Assembly (NCBI RefSeq): GCF_000264905.1
Contig: NW_006763132.1
Coordinates: 3,330,696-3,394,695, forward strand
Source: Stereum hirsutum FP-91666 SS1
Lineage: Eukaryota > Basidiomycota > Agaricomycetes > Russulales > Stereaceae
Length of the DNA stretch: 64,000 nucleotides
Direction: 5' to 3'
Shown here: positions 47,239 through 58,291 of the stretch, piece by piece
How positions within the stretch are numbered: position 1 is the first letter of the stretch
How the letters are laid out: each line of letters begins with the position of its first letter
Translations under genes and position numbers: made by a program
The notes under the pieces: generated by a model
The model's database searches: none
The model's input: only the letters and a program-made list of their open reading frames with translations
Told to the model about the DNA's origin: nothing

Positions 47239-50200
47239 ATGACAGACGTACGTTTTCTTTCCGCATCCATTCTATCCTTTTCTGACGCGTGAAAAACCCA
47301 CCAGGAATCATGGTACGGCCGGAACCGACAGTCGGTCGTCGAGATAGACGAAGAGCTGCACGACATGTTCAAACGACACCCAGAATGCCAAACGGACGAC
47401 GAAGGCGAGTTGTCCCTCCCAGCGCAATATCTCCCCGACATCTTCACCACGTTCGAAAACCACTTCGGCTCGCCGATCCTGAACGACGACGAAATGGCGC
47501 AATTCGACCACATCATCCAGGGGTCCTCAGAGGGCATCACCGTCGGCCCGCAAATGCTCCTTGCCCTCATAGCGGCGCGTACCGGCGGTGCTGGTCCTAG
47601 CGGTGCCGGTCCTGGTAGTGGTGAGGAAGGAGAAGGAGGTGAAGACGACCGGAGCCCGCCGAGCAGTCCGGAGTTGGAGGAGCGAGATTTGCGCGATTTG
47701 ACGGTGCGCGGACGGTTGGAGCAGCGTGCGCGAGATTATCTCGGTGGTGGTGGTGGTGGTGGTGGCTCTGGGTCGTCGCGGTCGTCGAGCCAGGAGTCGA
47801 ACGGAACGGCCGCCTATCGCAGTCGTCCTCCCAGCCGGAGCGAGCCGCGCACGCCGAACGGCGATTCCCCGTTCGATGTGAAGAACCGGCAGCGGACCAC
47901 GCCACTCAAGGCTGCTCCTTCGAGTTGGACACGACCTGCGCCACCGAGGAGGAGGAGGAGTGATGCGAGCAGTCATACGCGTAATATGAGCGATAGCGAG
48001 GTGCGTCGCTTTGAATGGCGTTTTCATTTCTAGTTCATTTTGTTGACGCAATGCGCTCGTACTAGTCTGCGTCGGCGCCACCCATTTCGTTCAACAGGAC
48101 CAAAAACCATTCACGTCGTCCCTCTAACGGCGCTTCTTCCTCCCACCATTCAGACGACGGTGGCTCAAACATCATGTCCCCTCCCCATTCCCGGCCTCAA
48201 TCACGCGTTCAATCACGCAGCAATTCATTCAACGACCCCTTCGAATCGCCCACCAGCGAACGCAGCAGAGGCTCACCACCCCACGCACTCGACCTCTCCA
48301 ACGCGACGTACGACTCGTACAACGACGGCGTCAACACGCTGCCCATGCCCGGTTCGGGCAGCGACGATTCCGACGACGACGACGACGATGCGGTCGAGTC
48401 TGCGCTGGGGCTCGTGATGGACCGTAGCTCGATCACGTCCGTCATGTCGATGACGGCGGACGATAGGATTGAGCTGATGGAGAAGGTGAATAAGGATCTG
48501 GATAGGAAGTTGAAGGAGGCGGAGGTGACGTTGATGCGGAAGTTGTCGGAGCACGAGGCGGAGTTGGAGGACATACAGGTCAGGTTGGAGGAGTCGAAGA
48601 GTGAGCTGACGGCGGCGAAGAAGGAGGAGAAGGAGTTGAAGAATAAGGAGGTGTGTATCTGGTTCATAGTCATCTGTGACCTCCTTCACTAATGAGGTTG
48701 TTTTATAGCGTTCGCATACGCAACAAATATCAATATTGGAGAGCGAGATCGCGAAGGTGCACAAGACGCTTGAAGCGGCCCGCAGCTCGTACTCGTCCCT
48801 CCAACGACAGTACCAGGAACAACTCGGTACGTGTGTTCGCAATTTTCTTCGCCTTATTGCCCTATAACTGAAATCCTCCTTTCACAGCCCAATCCGAAGA
48901 ACTCCGCAACACGATGAGGCGCAAAGACCAAGAGATCCACGACTACAAAGCCATGGCGCAGCTCAACGAAGTCGAAAACGCGAAATGGGTCAAAGAACAA
49001 GCCGCCTGGGAAGACCGCATCTCCGCGCTCGAGCGCGAGCTCGCCATCGCGAACGCGGCGCAAGCGACCCTCGAGGAGCAGAAGCACGAGAACATGATGC
49101 TCAAGGAGACAATCGATCGGATGCGATTCGATATGGACGAGCTGAGGAACGGGATGATGAGTGCGGGGGGGAACAGCGGGGTGGCTAGTGCGCGGAATAG
49201 TGTGATCCAGAGTAAGACGTTGGGGGCGGAGTTGACGAAGATGATGGATAATCAGTGGGGGATGAGGGAGGATAGCGATGAGGAGGAGGAGACGAGTACG
49301 ATGGTGAACGAAGAAGAGGATGATTCGGATACGGAAGGGGAGGATATCGTGCAGACGATTATCACTCGGACCAAACGGGTACGTCCTTAATTTCACACTC
49401 TTACTATCCTGACGAGAGGCGATTGACCCATATTTACTCTACTCTCTTAGGGTGGAAAGAGCAAGGCAAACCGGGCGAGGTCGACGACCATCGAGACTTC
49501 GAAAGAATACGCCAACGCATGGACCCAACATGATCCCACTTCCTTCGTCTCCGACAGCTCCACCCAAACCATCCCCACCCCCACCGTCTCTCTCAGCATC
49601 CAAACCACCCCGCCTCCATCCACGTCCACGTCTTCCACCCAAACTGACGCTCCCGTCCCTCGTTCGATGGGCGAGATGGAGATCCAAACGGACGAGCCCG
49701 AACCCACTCCTCGGTCTCGTTCACCGACGCCAGAGACCGAAGAATCCATGGCATCCTCATCGACCGTGCAGCCCCCCACACCCAAAGGCAAATCCCCCGT
49801 CCTCCCCGAACACCCAACCGATCTCCCACCATCCTACAACCAAGTCACTAGCGGGCCCATATTCCAAGACCTCGACCACCTCCTCACCCTCGGCTCAGAC
49901 GACGACGGTGCCAATTCCTTCTCCCACGTCACTGATCCCACTGCACGGAGGGATCTACGCATCGCGGCGGAGGTGTTGAAGAAGTATCATGCGGGCCTGC
50001 ATCTGCCTGTGAAGGAAGTCAAGGCGGGCGTGACGGAGGACGCGATCGAGGATTGGAAGTCGTTGAAGGAGGAGTTGGGCGTGGAGTGTTCTGTGATCGA
50101 CAAGCTGCTCGAGATATCGCCTCGGACGGAGAGTTCGAGGTCTTCGTCGTCCAAAGAACCCGGTCGACGACGGAGCAGGTTCTACAACATCTACAACACC

Positions 50201-50533
50201 TACGTCTACGGCAAACACGACGCCTCCGACCCTTCCTCTTCCTCCTTCCCCTCCTCCCCTTCGTCTGGATTCGGCGCAGCGTCGGTGATATCGCATGTGC
50301 TGATCGGGATGACCGCGTCGGCGGCGATGTTGGTGCTCATGAGCCCGTTCTTGAACCAGCAGTATGTCGTGCCTGGCGGTCCGACGTATTACGATCGCGC
50401 GGCGTGGACGAGCTTCAATTCGATGCATGTGAGCGGGGAGGGGTTCGCGAATGAGGGGACGACGGCGGTTTGGCATTTCCTTGGCCGGTTGGGTGGTGGT
50501 GCGGCGAGGATTGCGAGGGGGTGGCCGACTTGA
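47239..50533 (+). CDS. Large coiled-coil protein with a C-terminal membrane segment
   Basis: Exons 47239-47247 (only three codons), 47305-48000, 48066-48650, 48709-48826, 48888-49378 and 49451-50533 make 993 aa. I do not recognise the family. The start ESWYGRNRQSVVEIDEELHD and the stretch around YLPDIFTTFENHFGSPIL look structured. Residues about 370-560 form an extended coiled coil (LMEKVNKDLDRKLKEAEVTL, then further heptads through exon 5). An acidic and Ser/Thr/Pro-rich part follows, then a folded segment (TARRDLRIAAEVLKKYHAGL) and one hydrophobic helix at about 909-930 (VLIGMTASAAMLVLMSPFL). A tail of about 60 residues ends the protein. The architecture suggests a membrane-anchored tether or adaptor, for example at ER, nuclear envelope or mitochondria. 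That is inference only. Confidence 0.75.
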
Positions 50534-52271
50534 ACCGGCTTTGTGTATGATTCCTTTTCATCATCGGTCTCGGCTTATTCGGTTCTACGGTTCTATTTGG
50601 GTTTTTATTGACTTAGAATGAATGGATTCTGGACGGTGACGGCGACTTTTGAGGTCATTCATTATTTTCGTTATTTAATTTATGCCCTTATTCGTTGCCC
50701 AGATACCCACTCCATTAATCCCTTCCTTCATCCATCCCCCTGCTGCTGCCCCCTTCTCCATCTCCCTTTCCACCCTCTCCATCTCCCTTTCCCCCTCTCA
50801 CCATCCTCCCCTCTCGCATCTACGCTATCGCCGATACTCTACCCGCCCCTAATTTATACATTAGTCAACCAACCACGTTTTCATGTCTATGCATCTCATC
50901 CTTCCCTCCATGCCTTCGCCACGCCACGAGCCACGATACTCACACACGCACACACCCCACCACTCATCCGATATCGCTCGGCGCTCTGGCAGAAGGCTGA
51001 GCTACCATACATACATTTCGACTTTGGTTCGATTGATGCTTCTTGATGCTCATATGTTCTTTTACCTATGTTTTTCTCCGTTTTCTTTCGTTCACCCACG
51101 ATTCCCACCTTCCACCTCTTTGGGGTGAATATCCCAATATCCCAATGCTGATATGGCTCGGATTTCCTTTTACATATGCCTCTGACCTCTGATCTTACCC
51201 CTATGCCTTTTCTTTCTTCGTTTCGTTCTCCTGTGCTTTGCTATTGCTTGCTTGCTTGTCCGCTTGCTCGCACTCACTCACGCTTTTCTCTTGATTAAGT
51301 ATTTACTCGTCCCTTTCCATGCATCTCGTTTCTCTCTTCGTCGATTATTTAATAGTTTTCAAGTACTTGTACCTCCATCATCATCGTGGCTTGCATTCTG
51401 GCATTCTGCTTACACCGTCGCTTCGTTGTTGAGAAGTTGCAGTATATAACGACCTCCATACGATTTTCTTTCTCTCTCCTCTTTTCCCTCACTTTCTGCC
51501 TTTCTGTTATTCTTTCAACTTTCTCGAGGGGTTTTTCCTCGTCTTCTCGGAGTGCTCAGTTCCCCTGACCCCTTTTAGCGAGCTGAGGCTCACCCCTTTC
51601 GTTTTCAGGATTCCAATAATTAACAAGTAGCGTTGAACGTTTTGAAGTCTCTCGTGTACACTGTGCAGTAGTTGCTCGTTACTGTACTTGTTGCACGCAT
51701 GCTGTATAATATACATCTATCGGTTTTTTGACATAGGTTTTGACTGATGCTGGGAGACTGTCGAAAGAGTAAGTAGGAATAGGGACATGTCGAAAGCGTA
51801 GGGACGGGTAACTGTCGAAAGAATAGGAACGGGGCAAGAGAGCGGAGAGGTGGAGACTGGGTGGGGAGAAGGTTCGGCAAATTCCGGACACACTTTTCTT
51901 CGAACCATCAACGCCACGCAGTGCTCGCCACGAAGTTCGAGACCTAGTTAGGCTACAGCTACGGCTCCCCAGCAAGCCTGCTCCTAGTATAGTGAGTTCT
52001 CGGTGGTGATTCACTCGTATGGAGCTGGGTAAATAATGTGCTGGAGGTCTTTGCTTACGAGCTCATACGATAGTTTAAGGATACCAATTTGCGACTAATC
52101 AACCAACCAGTATTCGGTTCCTGTACAATAAATTCGGTGAGATAGCTGTGGAGTGAACGAAACATTATGTCGAACAAAGTGAACTATTTGTACTGACATC
52201 TACTCTTTCGACTTCTCAGGAATTTGCGGGGATCTGTTCATATCACCCTCCTCCTGAGCGAGCGTCTTGGC
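50534..52271. other. Intergenic, pyrimidine-rich, no gene seen
   Basis: 1.7 kb between two plus-strand genes. The region 50690-51600 is T/C-rich with runs of CATCTCCCTTTCC-type sequence, like a long 3' UTR. A short tandem repeat lies at 51757-51834. A good acceptor-like TTCTCAG at about 52219 suggests a 5'-UTR intron in the downstream gene. Confidence 0.35.
51757..51834. repeat. Three imperfect tandem units of 24-30 bp
   Basis: Each unit starts TGTCGAAAG and continues into a TAGG-A/G-rich stretch. No coding frame or hairpin is implied. Confidence 0.5.
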
Positions 52272-54479
52272 ATGTCAGAGCCAACGAACGAAACGCTCGC
52301 ACTCCAAGCGGAGAATGACGTCGCAGACGTTCATGAGGAAGACGTGGAAGACGATTCCGAGGAAGACGAAGAAGATGACGCTGAGGAGGAAGCCGAAGAA
52401 ATCGCTCGTAGACTGGGAGACCAGCTCTGGGCAGAAATCAGCAAGGCTCAGGCAGAAGCTGCTGCTGCCGCCGCCGCATCTGCGTCTTCCGAGTCTGCAC
52501 CTCCATTAGCAGCAGAACAGGACCATCATTCCGCTCAGGACATATACCCAGAGCCTACCGCACAGTCTTCACATGGAGAAAAGACCACGGTGTCCGTCGT
52601 TGCAAGCTCTACTAAACGACTGGAGGATGCTATGGCCACGATGAAAACGATTCTATCTTACACTTCCAAGGACCCCCAAGCTTATGCTACTCTACAGTCG
52701 ACCCTCGTTCCAGGGACACCAGTCTCAAATTTGAACGTCCTGGACGCTCTCACTCGCACTGTCGCTCGCGGTCGTATCTCAAGAGATCTCGCACGAAAGC
52801 TCAGTCATCTTTTAGTGTCTCTTGCTCGATCCGAGGTGCTTTTCTCGTCGCTCAGAAATTCAAACGCTTCCTCGATACAGCTCGAGCAAGGAAAGCGGAA
52901 ACGAGAGGCTCATGACGTAGATGGCTCTGATCCAGGCTTGTCGCCCCCCATATCTCGTGCCACTAAGCGCCCCACCTACTCCTCTGCGCCGCCGCCGCCG
53001 CCAGCACCCGCACCAGAAATGGACAACCCTTACGCAGAGCTTCTCTCGCAGATGCTTAAAGCCGTTCAGTCCGTCACGACAGCGCTCACTCCCTCAGATC
53101 CAACAAAGTCCACCACCATCGACTCCTCCACCATCTCCCCCATCCAACTCCACCTCCACCAAGTTTTTCTCTTCGCTATGACGACCTCTGCTCGATTAAC
53201 CCCGGAAACACACGCACTACAAGAGATCGGCGGGCTTATTCAAGTCTTGGGCGTGCTCAGTGGCATCCAGATAGGTGCAGCGCCGCCTCCAGAGCTCCAA
53301 TATCCTGGCCTACCGCCTCAAGGAACTTGGCCCGCCGGTACACAAGCCAGCGATATTGGGACAGCGGTATACCCATGCCTCCTCCCTACCTGTCCCAAAA
53401 CTTTCTCTCGACTCTACAGCCTTCGCGCTCATCAACGGACCTACGCCCACCCACAATCGCACGCGCATCTGCCAGGCTCACAAGCCGCCATTCTGGCCTC
53501 TCAGCGTCCTTACCATTGCGGACATTGTCCGGCTTCTTTCGCGAGGAATCACGATTTGAAGAGACATGCGAAGGTTCATGAGAGGCAGGCTTGGAAGTGT
53601 ACGGGATGCGACAAGGTTTTCTCGAGGCGAGACGCGATCACGCGCCACAAGAATGCGAGTCGTTCCAAGTTGAGGGGCGGTGGCGGAAAAGGGAGAGGAG
53701 CAGGTCTGAGCGAAGCTGAGAGATGTGTAGATGCGGAAGTGATCGAAGTCGACGTTGATAGGCCCGGGGGGTTCGGCTGGTCCATCGATCACGACGAAGT
53801 CTTGAAGGAGGGTCGAAGAGCGAAGATGTGGGCGCCACAGGGCGCATATGGACAGCATGTCTATAGTCTTCCTACCGAGTCTGGTGGAGAGGAGCATGCG
53901 GCGATGGCTCCCGGCAGTATGGGCATCGGAATCGTGGAGGAAGGGGAGATTCCGCCAGGGCTTTTAAGAGAGGCGCAGTTGGCGGCGTTGAGCTTGCATC
54001 CGGTCTTGCAGGAGAGAGTCTCGAAAGCATTGGCCCATACTGCAGGAGCAGTACAAGCTGGGGTCATATCACAACAACCCATCTTCACGCAGAATGTGGG
54101 CGCGACCACGCAGGAGGATCATTCATCACATTCTACTGCAGAACCTGCCCATCCGCCTTCGAATCCATCGCCATCTGCGCCACAAGCCTCTGAACCTCCA
54201 GAGAACCTCCAGAGTCCTACTTCTCCCAATACCATTGACGAGCTTGGAGCGGACACGCAAGCACCCCCAGGTCCCGAACTCGACGCTCCGACTGCAGGAG
54301 CTGCAAGTCTTGCGTCGTATGGACTTTCGGAGGAGCAGACGAGGATGATCCAGATGGCTATTGCTAATGCTGCAAGTGCGGCACAGTTGCAGGCTGAGGC
54401 CGAAGCTGCCCTAGAGGAAGACGAGGATAAAGATGACGATGATGACGAGGATTTCGAATCCGAGGAGGATGCGCAATGA
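52272..54479 (+). CDS. C2H2 zinc-finger protein, putative transcription factor
   Basis: A single exon of 735 aa. The N-terminus is strongly acidic (EEDVEDDSEEDEEDDAEEE), then disordered Ala/Ser/Pro-rich. A helical region (residues 120-220) and KRKREAHDVDG, a possible nuclear localisation signal, follow. Three fingers sit at about residues 375-465: CLLPTCPKTFSRLYSLRAHQ with a distal His, CGHCPASFARNHDLKRHAKV with its His, and CTGCDKVFSRRDAITRHKNA. The third has no second His/Cys at the usual spacing, so it is probably weak or degenerate. The C-terminus is rich in Pro and Ala and ends in a second acidic run. ATG 52272 is the first ATG in this frame; a 5'-UTR intron ending near 52220 is likely. 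Typical of basidiomycete C2H2 regulators; target genes unknown. Confidence 0.82.
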   Translation: MSEPTNETLALQAENDVADVHEEDVEDDSEEDEEDDAEEEAEEIARRLGDQLWAEISKAQAEAAAAAAASASSESAPPLAAEQDHHSAQDIYPEPTAQSSHGEKTTVSVVASSTKRLEDAMATMKTILSYTSKDPQAYATLQSTLVPGTPVSNLNVLDALTRTVARGRISRDLARKLSHLLVSLARSEVLFSSLRNSNASSIQLEQGKRKREAHDVDGSDPGLSPPISRATKRPTYSSAPPPPPAPAPEMDNPYAELLSQMLKAVQSVTTALTPSDPTKSTTIDSSTISPIQLHLHQVFLFAMTTSARLTPETHALQEIGGLIQVLGVLSGIQIGAAPPPELQYPGLPPQGTWPAGTQASDIGTAVYPCLLPTCPKTFSRLYSLRAHQRTYAHPQSHAHLPGSQAAILASQRPYHCGHCPASFARNHDLKRHAKVHERQAWKCTGCDKVFSRRDAITRHKNASRSKLRGGGGKGRGAGLSEAERCVDAEVIEVDVDRPGGFGWSIDHDEVLKEGRRAKMWAPQGAYGQHVYSLPTESGGEEHAAMAPGSMGIGIVEEGEIPPGLLREAQLAALSLHPVLQERVSKALAHTAGAVQAGVISQQPIFTQNVGATTQEDHSSHSTAEPAHPPSNPSPSAPQASEPPENLQSPTSPNTIDELGADTQAPPGPELDAPTAGAASLASYGLSEEQTRMIQMAIANAASAAQLQAEAEAALEEDEDKDDDDDEDFESEEDAQ

Positions 54480-54644
54480 ATATTCCATGATCTGCTGTCA
54501 CGTCGTTTGCTATCTCAGTGCTGTAATATTGTTTGTAATCGTCGATCAACCTGTATGCATATTCTAAGCGTACATTACTTGTGAAAGATTCGTCTATGGG
54601 AGAGGGCCATCAAGAATACTAGATGAGTAGAGCACTCTGTAGTA

Positions 54645-56401
54645 TTAGTAGGTGTGAATCAGCCTCTTCATCGCCTCTTCAGGCTCTCCCTTGTTCAGAT
54701 TCTCATCCATTAACTGCGTAATTTCAAGTCAACCAAACAGAATGTGATACACAAAACGAGAACGCATACCTTATTCACCGACATATACCTCTGCAGAAAA
54801 TCCTGTCCCATAACCTTCTCCACCGTCGTCTCCTTCAACGCCATCTCCCTAGCCTGCTGTAACGTCCTCGGCAGCCTCTTCGTGATCCCTAACTTCTGCC
54901 TCATCTCCTCTGGTACAGCGCTAGCCACTTCACCATTCGCAGGCTCCTCAACCGTAAGCTCACGTCCCTCGTAGATACCCTCCATTCCTACACCCAAGAT
55001 GGCAGTGAGCGCGATATGAGGATTGGCGGTTGCGTCGATGCAGCGAACTTCGAAATGATGTTGGCCGGGTGAGCCTGTCAGACGAACTAGAGACTCTCGA
55101 TTCTCTTCGCCCCAGCAAGAGTACGTTCCTGATGATATCGTATCAGCGAAAGAGGCAGTTGAAGGCATCGAGGTAAAGACAGAAACCCAAGCATACCTCC
55201 GGACCAGGCGCCGTCCACAACTCGAGCATACGACGCAGAGGTAGGCATAGTGAACGCCGCCACGGAGGGTAAATGATCGACGAGAGATTGGAGGAATGAA
55301 CGTTCGAGAGGCGTCATGGTCGTTGATTTATTGGTGTTTGGACTGGAGCGAGGGGAAGAGGTTGGAGTTCCGGTATCGTGGAGCGATATGTGAGCGTGTG
55401 CAGCACTGCCGCCTAAGGAGGGCCAAAAACATAAAAACATCAGCTACGATTGAAGGGCAAAGGTTTCAGAGACAGAACAAAACTTACAGCTGTCTGCAAA
55501 TATGCGAGGTGCGAATGTAGCACGAAGACCATGTTTGGCGGCGATGTTATAAATAGCCTCACGGGTGAGAAGGACTGCATCAGCAGCCTTGAGTGGGGTG
55601 AGCGGGCCTGCAACAATCTCGAACTGCACATAAGAAAAAATGTAAGTTCTCGTCAAGGATAGAGAGGTGTGCGCCTCTGACCTGGCCTGGGGCGGCTTCA
55701 GCATGGTACATCAGCACTTCTATCCCACTATCTTCCAACGCAGTGACAACTTCTTCAAGAACAGTCGAGGCAACCGAACCCGTAGCCAGTTTTGCGGTCG
55801 AAGCCCAAGGAGCGAAACTGATTGGCTTATCCTCTGAGTCTAGGAGAATAAATTCTGTCTCGATTCCGACGAGAAACTCGACGCCAGCAGCCTGTGCTTC
55901 CCTGAATGGTAAGTTATCAGCGTCAATTATGATCGGATGATCCTGCCAATGCGTTGCGCATACGCACATCTCTATACGCCTGAGCATCCCTCGCGGACAA
56001 AGAGGCAGATCAAGCGAAGCAGAAGGGTCTGGGCGCCGTTTGCACTGAAACAGGCCCATTACGCTCGCATGACCGGGAGCGTAGTAGCAAATGCTCAGCG
56101 TGGACATGTCAGGGACGATGAAATACTCTCCAATAGCCGTGGATCCCTCCGCCAGGTTCGCATCCACAAGTCCAAAGACATTCGTGCCTACACCAACACC
56201 TGGCCGAGGACATGCAAGCAGAGAACGGAAAGAAACAAGAGGGAAGATTTTGCATCGTGTGACGTTCGTGTAGTCATCCCATTGAATGCGAACAAAGCGA
56301 ACACGGTGCGCGGAGAGGTCGTTGACGGTGAGCTGAGAGGAAGTAGCAGAGATAGCTTTGGGGGTATAAGCGATACCATATGCGTCTGACGAGGAAGACA
56401 T
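54645..56401 (-). CDS. Type-I glutamine synthetase-like protein, tandem copy A
   Basis: Exons 56401-55968, 55901-55682, 55623-55488, 55412-55197, 55128-54770 and 54713-54645 give 477 aa. Catalytic-domain motifs in order: LVGIETEFILLD (metal-binding Glu), MYHAEAAPGQFEIVAGP, FAPRIF, CGSAAHAHISLHD, the YARVVDGAWSGGTYSCWGEE segment with ENRESLVRL, and FEVRCIDATANPHIALTAIL. The N-terminal beta-grasp part (VRFVRIQWDDYTNVTRCKIF) is present. It belongs to the GS-I-like branch that in fungi includes FluG-type and gamma-glutamylation enzymes, so glutamine itself may not be the product. No N-terminal amidohydrolase domain, unlike FluG. A TATATAAG box sits at 56482-56489. All exon lengths equal those of copy B. 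Convergent with the C2H2 gene, only 165 bp apart. Confidence 0.87.
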
Positions 56402-56481
56402 CGAAGTGGATTTCTAGGAAAATTTGAGTCGTGAGGATGGGGAGGCAAGACAAGTTATAAATTGAACTCGTCCGTGATCAT

Positions 56482-56489
56482 CTTATATA
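56482..56489 (-). promoter_or_regulatory. TATA box of glutamine-synthetase-like copy A
   Basis: TATATAAG on the minus strand, 81 bp before the ATG. The equivalent position before copy B (60130-60137) reads ATATATAA, so the promoter was duplicated with the gene. Confidence 0.55.
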
Positions 56490-57245
56490 GTATGCTGCTA
56501 TTGAGCACTATCGCTTACGATCTCTGTCGGAATGGATGACACAAATTGCTCCACATATCCCTTCCACGCTCTGAAAATTCTGGTAATAGTCGACCCATTT
56601 AACCGTTCTGCAACCGCATGCCCTTCAAAGGCGATCAGGCCAATCGTCACCGTGTCCCGCTACTAGGCTTTAGCGAGGTCAGAAATACAGTTGCCGATAC
56701 GGTCTCTTGACGTCCAAAAATCAGATGTGCGCCGTGGATTCTCGAGCACAGAATCAACAATGAGGACCTGGCCGTGGATAGAGATTAGATGAAGGAGGTC
56801 TTTGCGGTGAGGTAAATGCTGGTCCAAGCAGTGTTCGGGATTTTCCGGAATACCCAATGTCCGTTTTGGGAGGCCGTCGCCGAACGTATACGTCCCCAAT
56901 TGCTCTTTCCTCTCAGCGCATTGTCCCGAATACAGTGGCCGAGGTAGAATCGAGACGGTATATGGAAGAGAGCTGCTCCAGTGGGGTCACGCTCGCTGGC
57001 TCACTTGTGACGTCGGGGCCTGAGTACGAGTATCGCATTGAGCACGAGGTGGAAGACGTCAGTGAGATGATTCCGCTCGAGATCGATGAATATAAAGGAT
57101 AACCCGATCTAGTTTCGGTACTCCTAGATACTATAAAGGTGTGATGAGGGCCGGCAGGAGTCAGTGTTACAGTCAGCTGGGAGTTTCGACGTCATAAGTA
57201 CTTACCTTGTTATAAGTGGCACCAAGTTGAAACATGAATCCCTAG
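56490..57245. other. 5' flank of copy A, duplicated with the upstream flank of copy B
   Basis: Up to about 56880 this region aligns by eye with the flank of copy B (to about 60430). Shared words include ACGATCTCTGTC, CACGCTCTGAA, AGTCGACCCATT and TTCGGGATTT. Beyond that, no gene. The short frame 56857-57102 has no recognised similarity. Confidence 0.5.
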
Positions 57246-57872
57246 GGGCCCGTTCGGCTGCCATGCCAGGTTCATTCCAGGTTCCGCGCGACCTGGGATT
57301 TCCGCCTGATCAGGAAGGTGGTTGAAATCCAGGTTTGACCGCGCAAGATAAGATCAAAAAATTCCGATAACGAGATTGGTCAGAAATGCAATACGCTCGA
57401 AGTGATTTTTGTCCAGCATCACCCCTACCTCCCTGAGCAGTGTAAAAAATCAAACGCACTCCTATATACTACTCCATGACTAGCACAAACTTTCAGGCCT
57501 ATCGGTAACTGTATAGATACGAGAGAAAATGAAAGGTGCTCGAAACGCCACTTTCCGTGGCCGGGACAATTGTGCAATGAGCTCCACCATTCAATACGGT
57601 GCTCATAAATGATGAAACTAATAAGACAGCTCTATGATACCAGTAACGAAAGATTTGGGTACTTTTTATATTTTATTTACTCATTGTAACCGGTCATTGT
57701 CGACGACAATGTCAAGATTATCTCCACAAGATTGAAACTCCGCTTTTCTTTATCTTATCCTGCCCTTTATCTTTCGCGATCAAACCTGGGTGTCAACCAC
57801 CTTCCTGATCAGGCGGAAATCCCAGGTCGCGCGAAACCTGGAATGAACCTGGCATGGCAGCCGAACGGGCCC
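57246..57872. mobile_element. 627-bp foldback/MITE-type element with terminal inverted repeats of about 108 bp
   Basis: The ends are long inverted repeats. Both start GGGCCCGTTCGGCTGCCATG inward and continue for about 108 bp (through CCGCCTGATCAGGAAGGTGG and CCAGGTTTGA) with about five mismatches. Both ends are flanked by TAG (57243-57245 and 57873-57875), compatible with a 3-bp target-site duplication. The 400-bp interior is A/T-richer and has no transposase. A 3-bp duplication and a GGG-type terminus suggest a non-autonomous PIF/Harbinger-like element, not certain because the canonical target is TWA. It lies between the two glutamine-synthetase copies. Confidence 0.85.
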
Positions 57873-57947
57873 TAGAAGTTTTGGAAACGAGTAGTCCAGG
57901 TATCTGTCCCACAAGGAGATCCCAGGGGCTGCTGAGCAAAGATTTCT

Positions 57948-58268
57948 TCATAGGCTCTGACTAATCGCTCCCCAAGAAAGAAATCCAAGGCGATAAGATG
58001 AGGTTGGAGATCGTCGATCGAGAGCATGGTTGATAGTCGCACGGAGCTCGGGTGCCACCCCGTGGCACCTCGAGTGAGAGGCGTCGCTCTTGTCCTTGTA
58101 TCGTTGGGTCGCTCTATAGTTGACGAGGACAATCAAAATCGTCGGATAGATACCCTGCCTGTAAGTCAACAGGTAGATGTACCTATAATCGTGATATAGA
58201 ACGGGAGACCAACCGCGATCCAGACCACTATTACATTCACAATGCGACTATCGATTTCTGTCAATGAA
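57948..58268 (-). pseudogene. 3' fragment of a seven-helix membrane protein gene
   Basis: Read on the minus strand, this carries the end of exon 7 (SLTEIDSRIVNVIVVWIA), an intron, and the start of the last exon (GIYPTILIVLVNYRATQ). They match exons 7 and 8 of the intact gene at 60708-62285. Similarity stops abruptly at about 58268, 24 bp before the 3' end of copy B. After the match the C-terminal sequence diverges and ends at 57948. No upstream exons exist, so no protein is expected. It marks the junction of the tandem duplication. Confidence 0.75.
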
Positions 58269-58291
58269 TGTGAGACGAACAATCTGCAGAA

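Noticed and set aside
52224..52271. Upstream extension of the C2H2 protein in the same open frame
   Set aside because: It would start at TTG; the first ATG is at 52272, and a likely 5'-UTR acceptor lies just before.
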